Of a DNA stretch of 39,271 bases, positions 8,801 to 16,032 are shown piece after piece; positions within the stretch are counted from its first letter, which is position 1, and every line of letters begins with the position of its first letter. The stretch spans positions 1-39,271 of the forward strand of contig PGZR01000024.1 of assembly GCA_002841405.1 (NCBI GenBank), in the 5' to 3' direction. The DNA comes from Firmicutes bacterium HGW-Firmicutes-4. GTDB lineage: Bacteria > Bacillota > Clostridia > Eubacteriales > Eubacteriaceae. The notes beneath the pieces were generated by a model. It did no database searches, was not told the origin of the DNA, and saw nothing but the letters and a program-made list of their open reading frames with translations. The position numbers were made by a program, and so were the translations under genes.

Positions 8801-8992
8801 GGTCCGGGCCAGCACGTGATGAATCCCGGGCCGGCCGTTGGCGGTGGGGGGACCTTCATAAAAAACAAAGTTTTCTTGTCCCTCCCGGTTATCGATGGTT
8901 TGCTGCAACAGATTCATTGCTTCCCATTGTTGTGAGATCGCATCTTCGCGGTCGCCGATTTTTCCCTCTATTAGTGTTTTAAACTGTGCCAA
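5894..8992 (-). CDS. ileS: Isoleucyl-tRNA synthetase, eukaryote-like (type 2)
   Basis: This 1032-residue class I synthetase charges tRNA-Ile in the cytoplasm. The start is TTG 8992, seven bases after GGAGGT. The ATP-binding HIGH motif appears as [10 protein letters not shown] near residue 55 and the second signature as [10 protein letters not shown] near 600. The editing (CP1) domain lies between, with [15 protein letters not shown]. The wording [24 protein letters not shown], with [16 protein letters not shown], is that of the eukaryote-like IleS2 clade rather than the E. coli type. That clade is known for low mupirocin sensitivity; resistance here is only an inference. The anticodon-binding and C-terminal domains follow from about residue 690. 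Expression is controlled by the T-box leader upstream. Confidence 0.96.
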   Translation of the reverse strand: [1032 protein letters not shown]

Positions 8993-9018
8993 ATTTCTAC
9001 CTCCATTAAGTCTCTCTG

Positions 9019-9062
9019 AGTTAAATTCTGTTAGTTAAATTCTTTTAGTTAAGTTCTCTTAG
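9019..9062 (-). repeat. 14-bp tandem repeat in the ileS leader
   Basis: Three consecutive copies of TTAAATTCTNTTAG-like units lie at 9021-9034, 9035-9048 and 9049-9062 (plus strand); the first two differ at one base and the third at two more. A weaker fourth unit lies at 9006-9020. They fall in the transcribed leader between the T-box terminator and the ileS ribosome site. Confidence 0.75.
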
Positions 9063-9204
9063 TTAATTAAGAGCTTGAAGTAAATGCGCTGAATTAATTG
9101 CGTGATCCAAATGCGCTCATAACTGTCAAATAAATTAAAGGCTTTTACTCAACTGTTCCGATAATAAATACGCGACACGTTCCGGCCAAACTTAACCGCG
9201 TCAA

Positions 9205-9445
9205 CAAAAAAACGCCCCCTGAAAAATCAAGGGACGAAAAATCGCGGTACCACCCAAGTTGGCAGAAAACTGCCCACTCTATGAAGTTAACGATTCCCCG
9301 GGGTTTCCTACCCTGATTTAAGCGATGGCTAACCAGTCTTCAGAAATCCTGTTCAAAGGTGATCTCTCTGAGGTGTCTTTTAATAATCTTTCACCAAAAT
9401 GATTATCTCTCTGCTAAAGCCTGCCCCACAGCGTCCTTATCCTGA
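9205..9445 (-). promoter_or_regulatory. T-box riboswitch controlling ileS
   Basis: Read on the minus strand, the leader contains the T-box core GGGTGGTACCGCG (9255-9243). It is followed by a terminator hairpin (about 9237-9212, arms CGTCCCT and AGGGGGCG) and a T run. Upstream are the stem I landmarks: an AGAGAG loop (about 9412-9407), a small stem with GGTG in its apical loop (about 9406-9384), and a candidate specifier ATC (9363-9361), an isoleucine codon. Uncharged tRNA-Ile is expected to stabilise the antiterminator and allow ileS transcription. Confidence 0.9.
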
Positions 9446-9495
9446 CATTTATGTTCTTATTTATAACGATTTAAAAGTAAAAAGGTCTGTTCTAT

Positions 9496-9524
9496 ATTCT
9501 ATCCAATATCCTTAATAAAATCAA
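9496..9524 (-). promoter_or_regulatory. Sigma-A promoter of the ileS leader
   Basis: TTGATT (9524-9519) and TAGAAT (9501-9496) on the minus strand are 17 bases apart. The resulting untranslated leader would be about 500 bases. Confidence 0.6.
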
Positions 9525-9617
9525 GTTTTTTGAAATCTTTATTCTAAAAATTAAGAATCTCGGTTATAATGATACAGTACCTCAATTACCTGCTGATTGC
9601 ATCCAAAGGAGTTATTT

Positions 9618-10220
9618 ATGAAAATACGTTATGTCGTTCTTTCGGTCTTACTGATTGGGGTTCTTATTGTCGGCGCCGTCCTGGTGATGCCAAAGCTGAT
9701 CAGCGATGAAGTAACCACCACGGATGAAGCCAGCAGCAGCACCACAACAACAACAACTGCGGTAACCAAAGAACCGGAAACCATAAAAAACAATCTGCCC
9801 GATACGACTGCTACCACCGCCATTGTCGTTCCTCAGGAAATGCAGACCGTTATCGCGGAAAATACTGCCGAAATCTATGTTGATGAACCTGGTCTTTTGG
9901 CTGGCAATTATCCCAGCCAGATGGTTCCGCTTTACGGCGTAACCAATCTTTCTCAGTCCCATCAGATTACCAGCGATTCGGGACATCCGGGCTGGAAAAC
10001 TTCCTATGTTTCCGATTATAGCACCGATGAACTTCTGGTTTTCTATCAGAACCTGCTGGCCAGTGCCCCTGATTATTCCGAGGAAGCTATTTCCGAATCA
10101 ACCCACTTGAAGGGAACCGTTAGCGGTTACAGCATCAGTATTGCGGTTTCGCCCAACAACCCCGATAAAACCGATCTGCCCGGCAACTCTGCCGTCAGTA
10201 TTTTTATCGAACAGGTCTAA
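9618..10220 (+). CDS. Secreted or membrane-anchored protein of unknown function
   Basis: A 200-residue protein starts at ATG 9618 behind AAAGGAG; an in-frame TTG at 9597 precedes the ribosome site and is not used. Residues 5-28 form one hydrophobic segment (VVLSVLLIGVLIVGAVLVM) after a basic start, so it is either a signal peptide or an N-terminal anchor. A Ser/Thr-rich linker follows (about residues 38-53), then a mostly polar domain with GWKTSYVSDYSTDELLVFYQ and a C-terminal SGYSISIAV segment. The last part resembles small extracellular domains in which a helix of the DELLxFY type precedes beta strands, but I do not recognise the family. A TATAAT box at 9565-9570 and a terminator at 10295-10332 delimit the gene. 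Confidence 0.72.
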   Translation: MKIRYVVLSVLLIGVLIVGAVLVMPKLISDEVTTTDEASSSTTTTTTAVTKEPETIKNNLPDTTATTAIVVPQEMQTVIAENTAEIYVDEPGLLAGNYPSQMVPLYGVTNLSQSHQITSDSGHPGWKTSYVSDYSTDELLVFYQNLLASAPDYSEEAISESTHLKGTVSGYSISIAVSPNNPDKTDLPGNSAVSIFIEQV

Positions 10221-10250
10221 TCGATGGGTTCAGATTTTTAAAAAAATACC

Positions 10251-10277
10251 TCAATTCAAGACCTTGTTTTGAATTGA
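10251..10277. repeat. Inverted repeat downstream of the secreted-protein gene
   Basis: TCAATTCAA and TTGAATTGA are perfect 9-bp arms around a 9-base spacer. The repeat lies about 75 bases upstream of the ECF transporter start and just before GATAAT/TATACT boxes, so it may be an operator or a weak hairpin. Confidence 0.5.
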
Positions 10278-10294
10278 AAAGTGAGATAATCTTA

Positions 10295-10332
10295 TACTAA
10301 GCCAACAGTTCATCGTCGGCTTAGTATTTTTT
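10295..10332 (+). terminator. Terminator or attenuator-like hairpin before the ECF gene
   Basis: Perfect 9-bp stem TACTAAGCC with GGCTTAGTA, loop 14 bases, followed by seven T. It ends the upstream gene; because it sits only about 20 bases before the ECF start codon it could also attenuate that gene. Confidence 0.75.
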
Positions 10333-10350
10333 TAGAATCGAGGACTTTTA

Positions 10351-10845
10351 ATGAATGATCAAACCAAAAAAATCACCTATACGGCGTTATTGATGGCCCT
10401 GACCTTTGTGATGACATCGCTGGTGAAGATCCCGCTGCCCACCGGTTATATTCATCCCGGTGATGGGGCGGTACTGTTATCCGCTTATATTTTAGGACCC
10501 TGGGGCGGTCTGATTGCCGCCGGGATTGGTTCTGCCAGTGCCGACTACTTCGGCGGTTACAGCGCCTACATGCTGCCCACCTTTATCGCTAAAGGCTCGA
10601 TGGCCTTTATTTTCGGCTCTCTGATGCAGCGCTTTCCCGAAAAGAATCTGCTGTACTTTGCTTTTCCTGCCGTGATTGCGATGACCGCCGTTTATTTCGT
10701 TTCCGAAGTGATCATGTACGGCAATATTGCCGGTCCTTTGGTGAACCTGCCCTTCAGTGCCCTTCAAGGTCTGGTCGGGATTGTGCTGGTCACGATTCTG
10801 CACAAACCCCTGGAACGCTTTCGCCTGAAACCGGTCAAGTTTTAA
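10351..10845 (+). CDS. ECF transporter S component, substrate unknown
   Basis: This 164-residue integral membrane protein begins MNDQTKKITYTALLMALTFVM, with an N-terminal helix carrying small Ala/Leu residues, as in the substrate-binding (S) components of energy-coupling factor transporters. About five to six membrane segments can be seen: near residues 10-25, 38-60, 68-88, 105-125 and 130-150. The short conserved stretch HPGDGAVLLSAYILGPWGG is typical of the generic ECF S-component family. S components bind a vitamin or similar small molecule and work with a shared EcfA/EcfA'/EcfT module; none of those genes is in the window. A GAGGA ribosome site precedes the ATG. The substrate cannot be told from sequence alone. 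Confidence 0.8.
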   Translation: MNDQTKKITYTALLMALTFVMTSLVKIPLPTGYIHPGDGAVLLSAYILGPWGGLIAAGIGSASADYFGGYSAYMLPTFIAKGSMAFIFGSLMQRFPEKNLLYFAFPAVIAMTAVYFVSEVIMYGNIAGPLVNLPFSALQGLVGIVLVTILHKPLERFRLKPVKF

Positions 10846-10850
10846 AAATC

Positions 10851-10878
10851 AAAAAAAGACCCCATGGGTCTTTTTTTA
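10851..10878. terminator. Bidirectional terminator between the ECF and carbonic-anhydrase-like genes
   Basis: AAAAAAAGACC and GGTCTTTTTTT form a perfect stem around a CCATG-type loop, giving T runs in both directions. Confidence 0.85.
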
Positions 10879-10901
10879 TTTGCACAGCGTTCGCTGAAGA
10901 T

Positions 10902-11375
10902 TTACATGTAACCCTTCATGGTATCCAGGTATTCTTCGGCATTGTCCCGGATGCCCTGAATTTCTTCGGGTTTCAACGCCCGGGCGACTTTGGCCGGGCT
11001 GCCCATGATGAGTGAATTGGGCGGAAAGACCTTGCCCTGGGTCACCAGCGAACCAGCTCCGACAATGGAATTTTCACCAATTTTGGCGCCGTTGAGGATA
11101 ATGGCCCCCATCCCGATCAGGACATTATCGCCAATCTCACAGCCGTGAATAATGGCATTGTGGCCGATGCTTACCCCGGCCCCGATGACCGTGGGATAAC
11201 CCGGCGCCACATGAACTACCGTACCATCCTGGATATTGGTGCGATCGCCAATCGTGATGCTGTCCACATCGCCCCGGATGACTGCCTGAAACCATACTGA
11301 GATAAAATTACCCAGCTTTACTTTTCCCACCACATCTGCACTTTTTGCTATAAAAATGGTTTTACCCAACATCAT
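10902..11375 (-). CDS. Gamma-carbonic-anhydrase-like hexapeptide-repeat protein
   Basis: The start at ATG 11375 is preferred because AAAGGTGGGG lies eight bases upstream; an ATG eight codons earlier comes before that site. The 157-residue protein is a left-handed beta helix: hexapeptide repeats run from about residue 10 to 140 (SADVVGKVKLGNFISVWFQAV, IGDRTNIQDGTVVHV, IGHNAIIHGCEIGDNVLIGMG, IGENSIVGAGSLV). The Cam/CamH-type zinc ligands are present in outline: His in VVHV, and two His in GHNAIIHGC. The VWFQAVIRGDVDSI and GSPAKVARAL segments are typical of the YrdA/PaaY branch. True carbonic anhydrase activity is plausible for a CO2-fixing anaerobe, but many members of this branch have low or no measured activity. 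It is transcribed alone, convergent with the ECF gene. Confidence 0.85.
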   Translation of the reverse strand: MMLGKTIFIAKSADVVGKVKLGNFISVWFQAVIRGDVDSITIGDRTNIQDGTVVHVAPGYPTVIGAGVSIGHNAIIHGCEIGDNVLIGMGAIILNGAKIGENSIVGAGSLVTQGKVFPPNSLIMGSPAKVARALKPEEIQGIRDNAEEYLDTMKGYM

Positions 11376-11499
11376 TTTGTTCACCCCACCTTTTTTCATT
11401 GTTATATGATACTATTTTCAGGACTTTTTGTAAAGTTTTTCCAAGAACCCCTAATTTATGATAAAATATCAGCAAAATGAAAACACAAAGGACGAGTCA

Positions 11500-13404
11500 A
11501 TGAATATTGCCAGTATTGAAAATCTTAAAAAAACCTATGGGGTGAAAACCCTTTTTAATCAACTCTCATTTTCCATCGCCGATACCGATAAGATTGGGGT
11601 GATTGGCGTTAATGGGTCGGGAAAAACCTCGCTGCTGCGGATCATTGGAAACCTCGATAGCCCGGATGCTGGGGAAGTTAAATTTTTCGGTACCAAACGG
11701 GTCGAAATTCTGTCCCAGGATCCCGATCTTGATCCGGATACCACGGTGCTTTCTCAAGTCTTTTCGGCCAACTCGCCGGAAATGAACCTGGTCCGGGATT
11801 ATGAGTCCACCCTGGCCGCCCTGGAAGATTCCCCCGAGGATGCCATCCTGCAAAAACGGCTGATGTCGCTGTCCCAGCGCATCGATGATGAAAACCTCTG
11901 GAACCTGAAATCCCAGGTGGAAACAATCCTCTCCCAGCTGGGCATTCATGACTATCATAAACAAATTGGTCAGCTTTCCGGTGGTCAGCGTAAACGGGTG
12001 GCGATGGCCTCGGCCCTGCTGACCCCCTGCGATCTGCTGATTCTCGATGAGCCCACCAATCACCTTGATAATGACACCATTGCCTGGCTGGAAAATTACC
12101 TGTTAAACCGTAAAGGGGCCCTGCTGATGGTTACCCATGACCGCTATTTTCTGGATCGGGTTGTCACCAAAACGATCGAATTGGATAAGGGCAACCTCTA
12201 TGAGTATACCGGCAATTATTCCGACTTTTTAGAACAGAAAGCCAACCGCCGGGAAGCTCAAACTGCCATCGAAGCCAAGCGCCAAAACCTCTACCGCCGG
12301 GAACTGGCCTGGATCCGCCGGGGCGCCCGGGCCCGGACGACCAAACAGAAAGCCCGGATTCAGCGCTTTGACGAGATCAAAGAACGGGCCACTGATCTTT
12401 CTGAAAACCAGATGGAAATCTCGGTGGGCTTTTCCCGACTCGGTAAAAAAGTCATTGAGATTGAGCATTTAAGTAAGTCATTCGGCCCGCAGCAAATTAT
12501 CAACGATTTTTCAATGATTCTCGGCCCCAGCGAACGGATTGGGATCATCGGGAAAAACGGTTATGGCAAGTCGACCCTGCTGAATCTGCTGGCCGGAAAA
12601 CTATCGCCAGATGGCGGCACCATCACCCTGGGTGATACCGTCAAACTCGGTTATTTTTCCCAGGAATCTGAGGATATGGATCTGAGCCTCCGGGCCATTG
12701 ATTATATCCGCGAAAAAGCCGAAGTGATGGAAAATTCCCGGGGCGAAACAGTTACGGCCGCCCAGATGATGGAACTGTTTCTGTTTGATAAAAACAGCCA
12801 ATGGGTTTATATCTCCGAACTCTCCGGTGGTGAACGGCGACGGCTTTATCTGCTGGGGATCCTGATGATGGCCCCCAACGTGCTGTTGTTTGATGAACCA
12901 ACCAACGATCTGGACATCGACACCCTGACCATTCTGGAAGCCTACCTGGATGAGTTTCAGGGTTCGGTCCTGACCGTTTCCCATGACCGCTATTTTCTGG
13001 ACCGCACCTGTGAACAGATTTTTTCCTTCGACGGTAAAGGTCAGATTACCACCCAAACCGGCAATTATTCGGACTATATCAAGAAACATCCGCTGACCGG
13101 CCTGGGTACCAAAGACGCTACCCCGGAGCAACCGGAGAAAAAAACCGCAGCCCCACCGATTGAAAAACCCAAAACCCGCAAGCCCGGTCTGACTTACAAG
13201 GAAAAACGGGAGCAGGAAGCGCTGCTGCTGGATCTGGAAGGCAAGGATCAACGGCTCGATTTTGTCACCAAGAAGCTGGCCGAAATCACCAAAGACTACA
13301 CCGTTTTGCAGGAACTGGCTGAAGAAAAGGCGGTTCTGGAAGAAGAACTGCTGGAGATTATGGATCGGCTGGAAACCCTGGAAAATCTCGAAAAAGGTGA
13401 ATAA
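11500..13404 (+). CDS. ABC-F family ATPase (Uup-like)
   Basis: The start is ATG 11500, eight bases after AAAGGA; an ATG at 11458 has no such site. The 634-residue soluble protein has two ABC domains and no membrane segments. Domain 1 has Walker A GVNGSGKTS (about residue 36), signature LSGGQRKR (about 160) and Walker B LLILDEPTNHLD. Domain 2 has GKNGYGKSTL (about 351), LSGGERRR (about 441) and LLFDEPTNDLD. The inter-domain linker (about 245-305) is rich in Arg and Lys. A Pro-rich spacer and a charged C-terminal coiled coil (about 540-634) match the Uup-type tail. ABC-F proteins bind the ribosome or nucleic acids. Whether this one acts in translation rescue, antibiotic protection or DNA stability cannot be decided; the C-terminal coiled coil favours Uup. 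Confidence 0.9.
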   Translation: MNIASIENLKKTYGVKTLFNQLSFSIADTDKIGVIGVNGSGKTSLLRIIGNLDSPDAGEVKFFGTKRVEILSQDPDLDPDTTVLSQVFSANSPEMNLVRDYESTLAALEDSPEDAILQKRLMSLSQRIDDENLWNLKSQVETILSQLGIHDYHKQIGQLSGGQRKRVAMASALLTPCDLLILDEPTNHLDNDTIAWLENYLLNRKGALLMVTHDRYFLDRVVTKTIELDKGNLYEYTGNYSDFLEQKANRREAQTAIEAKRQNLYRRELAWIRRGARARTTKQKARIQRFDEIKERATDLSENQMEISVGFSRLGKKVIEIEHLSKSFGPQQIINDFSMILGPSERIGIIGKNGYGKSTLLNLLAGKLSPDGGTITLGDTVKLGYFSQESEDMDLSLRAIDYIREKAEVMENSRGETVTAAQMMELFLFDKNSQWVYISELSGGERRRLYLLGILMMAPNVLLFDEPTNDLDIDTLTILEAYLDEFQGSVLTVSHDRYFLDRTCEQIFSFDGKGQITTQTGNYSDYIKKHPLTGLGTKDATPEQPEKKTAAPPIEKPKTRKPGLTYKEKREQEALLLDLEGKDQRLDFVTKKLAEITKDYTVLQELAEEKAVLEEELLEIMDRLETLENLEKGE

Positions 13405-13476
13405 TCTGGCCGGCACGGGTCAGACCCAAAACGAACCGGCACCGTAAATAAATTTGATAAAATTGGAAGGTAACAT

Positions 13477-14238
13477 ATGAAGATTATTTCGTGGAACGTC
13501 AACGGCATTCGGGCGGCCGCCCAAAAGGGCTTTCTGCCTTTTATAGAAGCAGCCAATCCGGATATTCTCTGCATTCAGGAAACCAAGGCGCATGACCATC
13601 AGCTGGAAGATAACCTACTCAATATCCCCGGTTATTCGGCCTATTTTCACTCCGGCGAAAAAAAGGGTTACAGCGGTACCGCGGTTTATTATAAAAGCCA
13701 ACCCCTGGCTATCCGCACCGGTTTATCCGACCCGGTTTTCAACAATGAAGGCCGCACCATTATTATGGAGTACCCGGATTTCATCCTTTATAATGTCTAT
13801 TTCCCCAACGGCCAGAAAGATGAGCAGCGGCTGGCTTTCAAGATGGACTTCAACCGCTGTCTGCAAAATGATGTCCAGGAACTACTGACAGCCGGTAAAA
13901 ACGTGATTGTCTGTGGGGATATCAACATCGCCCATCGCGAAATTGATTTGAAAAATCCCAAGGAAAACGCCAAGCGTTCCGGTTTCCTGCCAGAAGAACG
14001 AGCCTGGGTTGATGATTTCCTTGGCATCGGCATGGTCGACAGCTGGCGGCTGCAACATCCCGAAGCGATCAAATACAGCTGGTGGTCTTACCGCTTCAAT
14101 GCCCGGGCCAATAACGCCGGGTGGCGGATCGACTCCTTCTTCGTGTCTGAAAACTTTATGCCCCAGGTCGAGTGCACCGATATTCTCGATGAAGTAACGG
14201 GCTCAGATCATTGCCCGATTGTTTTGAGCCTGAAATGA
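13477..14238 (+). CDS. xth: Exodeoxyribonuclease III / AP endonuclease
   Basis: The 253-residue enzyme belongs to the exonuclease-endonuclease-phosphatase fold and cuts DNA at abasic sites and trims 3' ends during base excision repair. Characteristic segments are ISWNVNGIRAA (Asn7), CIQETKA with metal-binding Glu35, the YNVYFPNGQ loop, GDINIAHREIDLKNP with the catalytic Asp-Asn pair, a WWSYRFNARANNAGWRID block and the terminal SDHCPI with catalytic Asp-His. The length is normal for the family. A GGAAGG ribosome site precedes the ATG. It follows the ABC-F gene at 72 bases and may be co-transcribed with it. A second AP endonuclease of a different fold (Nfo, 27.5 kb) is also in the window. Confidence 0.95.
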   Translation: MKIISWNVNGIRAAAQKGFLPFIEAANPDILCIQETKAHDHQLEDNLLNIPGYSAYFHSGEKKGYSGTAVYYKSQPLAIRTGLSDPVFNNEGRTIIMEYPDFILYNVYFPNGQKDEQRLAFKMDFNRCLQNDVQELLTAGKNVIVCGDINIAHREIDLKNPKENAKRSGFLPEERAWVDDFLGIGMVDSWRLQHPEAIKYSWWSYRFNARANNAGWRIDSFFVSENFMPQVECTDILDEVTGSDHCPIVLSLK

Positions 14239-14241
14239 AAA

Positions 14242-14260
14242 AAGCACCCATTGGGTGCTT
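14242..14260 (-). terminator. Terminator acting on murE transcription
   Basis: AAGCACCC and GGGTGCTT form a perfect 8-bp stem around a 3-base loop. The T run follows on the minus strand, so it stops transcription coming from murE, right at the xth stop codon. Confidence 0.75.
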
Positions 14261-14284
14261 CTGACTGTCAAAAATGATAACCCA

Positions 14285-14350
14285 GTACCGGCAATTGTTA
14301 ATCATGTTGTACGCATCGCAGCGGACAACCGATTAACAATTGGTCGGTAC
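14285..14350. repeat. 66-bp imperfect palindrome in the xth-murE intergenic region
   Basis: The outer arms at 14285-14303 and 14331-14350 match over about 18 positions; they share AATTGTTAATC on the left and its complement on the right, with GTACCG/CGGTAC at the ends. The inner arms GTTGTACGC and GCGGACAAC pair with one mismatch around a 6-base loop. It lies inside both convergent transcripts. Confidence 0.7.
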
Positions 14351-14373
14351 GGTAGTTTAGCAACAACCTCAAG

Positions 14374-14394
14374 CACCCAGCGGGTGTTTTTTTT
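14374..14394 (+). terminator. Terminator of the xth transcript
   Basis: CACCC and GGGTG pair around AGC and are followed by eight T on the plus strand. Confidence 0.75.
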
Positions 14395-14404
14395 CTTACC
14401 TTTT

Positions 14405-15892
14405 CTAATTCTCAGACTTCAGTTTTAGGCGGGCGACGGCTTCTCGGGCCGTGTCCCATTCATTATAATAGAGGGTTTCGTCTTTCATAATTTCCTGTTT
14501 TTCATGGCCTTTACCGGCCAACACCAGGACATCCCCCGGGCGGCACAAGGTGGCCCCGTAATAGATGCCTTCCTGACGGAGTTCCACGGTGGCTACCTGA
14601 TCAGTCTTTTCCCGGACGCCAGCCACCACCGCATTGATAATGTCCATCGGGTTTTCACTGGCGGGATTGTCCGAGGTCACCACCACCATATCGGCATACT
14701 CTCCCGCGATCCGGCCCATAATCGGCCGTTTTTCCTTGTCGCGGTCGCCGTTGCAGCCAAAGACCAGAACAATCCGGCCGGTAAATATTTTCCGCACCGA
14801 CTGGAGCAGTTTTTCCAGGGAATCCGGGGAGTGGGCATAATCGATGACCACATCAAAGGGTGCCTCGAGATCCAGAATTTCCATCCGCCCTTCAACCCCC
14901 GGCATCGTCGCCAGGGCCTCCCGGATTACTGCCATGGATACCCCTTCGGTTACCGCGGCAATAATCGCGGCGATGGCATTATAAACCATAAACTCACCGG
15001 GGATATTTAACCATAATTTTTCTTCCCCATCCGGTGTAACCAGGGTAAATTCCGTTCCCTTCGCGCCAAAGACCAGCTCGCTGGCGCAATAGTCATGGCC
15101 CGGATTCAAGCCATAGGTGATCACCGGTACGCTTGTTTTTTCTTTTAAAATAGCGCACAGCTTCCGGCCCCAGGGGTCGTCCCCATTGATAATGTTGGCT
15201 TTTTGAGCCTGATAAAAGAGCTTGGCTTTGGCCTCAAAATAATTTTCGAAGGTTTTATGATAATCGAGATGATCCTGGGTCAGGTTGGTGAAGATGCCAT
15301 AATCAAAATCCACCCCATTGACCCGATCCAGAGCCAGTCCATGGGAGGAAACTTCCATAAATAAGTGGGTACAGCCCCGCTCCTTCATTTCGTTGATAAT
15401 TTCCTGGACTTCCAGTGATTCCGGCGTGGTGCGACCGCGATTATCGACGACCTGATCGCCGATCAGATTATGGATGGTACCGATTAGTCCGCATTTTTTG
15501 CCCTCTGTTTCAAAAATATGTTTAAGCATATAAGTCAACGAAGTTTTGCCGTTGGTTCCGGTAATGCCGGTGACCACCATCGACGCCGAGGGTTTTCCAT
15601 AAAAGCAGCTCCCCAGAATCCCCAGGGCATGGCGGGAATCGGCGACTTTGATGTAGCTTACATCGGCCTGATAGTCGCTCAGGTCATCCTGATGGACCAC
15701 CGCCATGGCGCCTTGGCTGATGGCCTTGCCGATGTATTGATGACCGTCCGTGACATAGCCGGGGATGGCCACAAACAGACTGCCCGGAACCACTTCCCGG
15801 GAATTGTAGCAAATTTTTCCTATATCACAATCAGGCTGATTGTTTGTGATTTCAATTATTTTAAGTTCTTTTAACAGTTTTTCCAGTTTCAT
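14405..15892 (-). CDS. murE: UDP-N-acetylmuramyl-tripeptide synthetase with a DNPA specificity motif
   Basis: The 495-residue Mur ligase adds the third residue to UDP-MurNAc-L-Ala(or L-Ser)-D-Glu in peptidoglycan synthesis. Three domains are visible: the N-terminal UDP-binding domain (about 1-100, with CYNSREVVPGSLFVAIPG), the central ATPase domain with P-loop TGTNGKTS (about residue 115) and HLFMEVSSHGL, and the C-terminal ligand domain from about 335. The family's third-residue motif, DNPR in meso-diaminopimelate enzymes, reads SDNPASENPMDI here. DNPA is the form described for the lysine-adding Staphylococcus aureus MurE, so a non-DAP diamino acid (lysine or ornithine) is likely. Group B, ornithine-type murein has been reported for Acetobacterium, as I recall. 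A GAGAGG site precedes ATG 15892. No other mur gene is adjacent. Confidence 0.92.
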   Translation of the reverse strand: MKLEKLLKELKIIEITNNQPDCDIGKICYNSREVVPGSLFVAIPGYVTDGHQYIGKAISQGAMAVVHQDDLSDYQADVSYIKVADSRHALGILGSCFYGKPSASMVVTGITGTNGKTSLTYMLKHIFETEGKKCGLIGTIHNLIGDQVVDNRGRTTPESLEVQEIINEMKERGCTHLFMEVSSHGLALDRVNGVDFDYGIFTNLTQDHLDYHKTFENYFEAKAKLFYQAQKANIINGDDPWGRKLCAILKEKTSVPVITYGLNPGHDYCASELVFGAKGTEFTLVTPDGEEKLWLNIPGEFMVYNAIAAIIAAVTEGVSMAVIREALATMPGVEGRMEILDLEAPFDVVIDYAHSPDSLEKLLQSVRKIFTGRIVLVFGCNGDRDKEKRPIMGRIAGEYADMVVVTSDNPASENPMDIINAVVAGVREKTDQVATVELRQEGIYYGATLCRPGDVLVLAGKGHEKQEIMKDETLYYNEWDTAREAVARLKLKSEN

Positions 15893-16032
15893 TGGTTTTC
15901 CTCTCTTGCTTATCTTCCGATAAAAAGCTTTTAAAATACTTCTTATTATACTGCTTTCTAAATTGTCTGTCTAGCTGTGTGTGCTACGGTGATCTAAACC
16001 CAACGCCATCCTTTAAGCACTATTTAGTCCAA

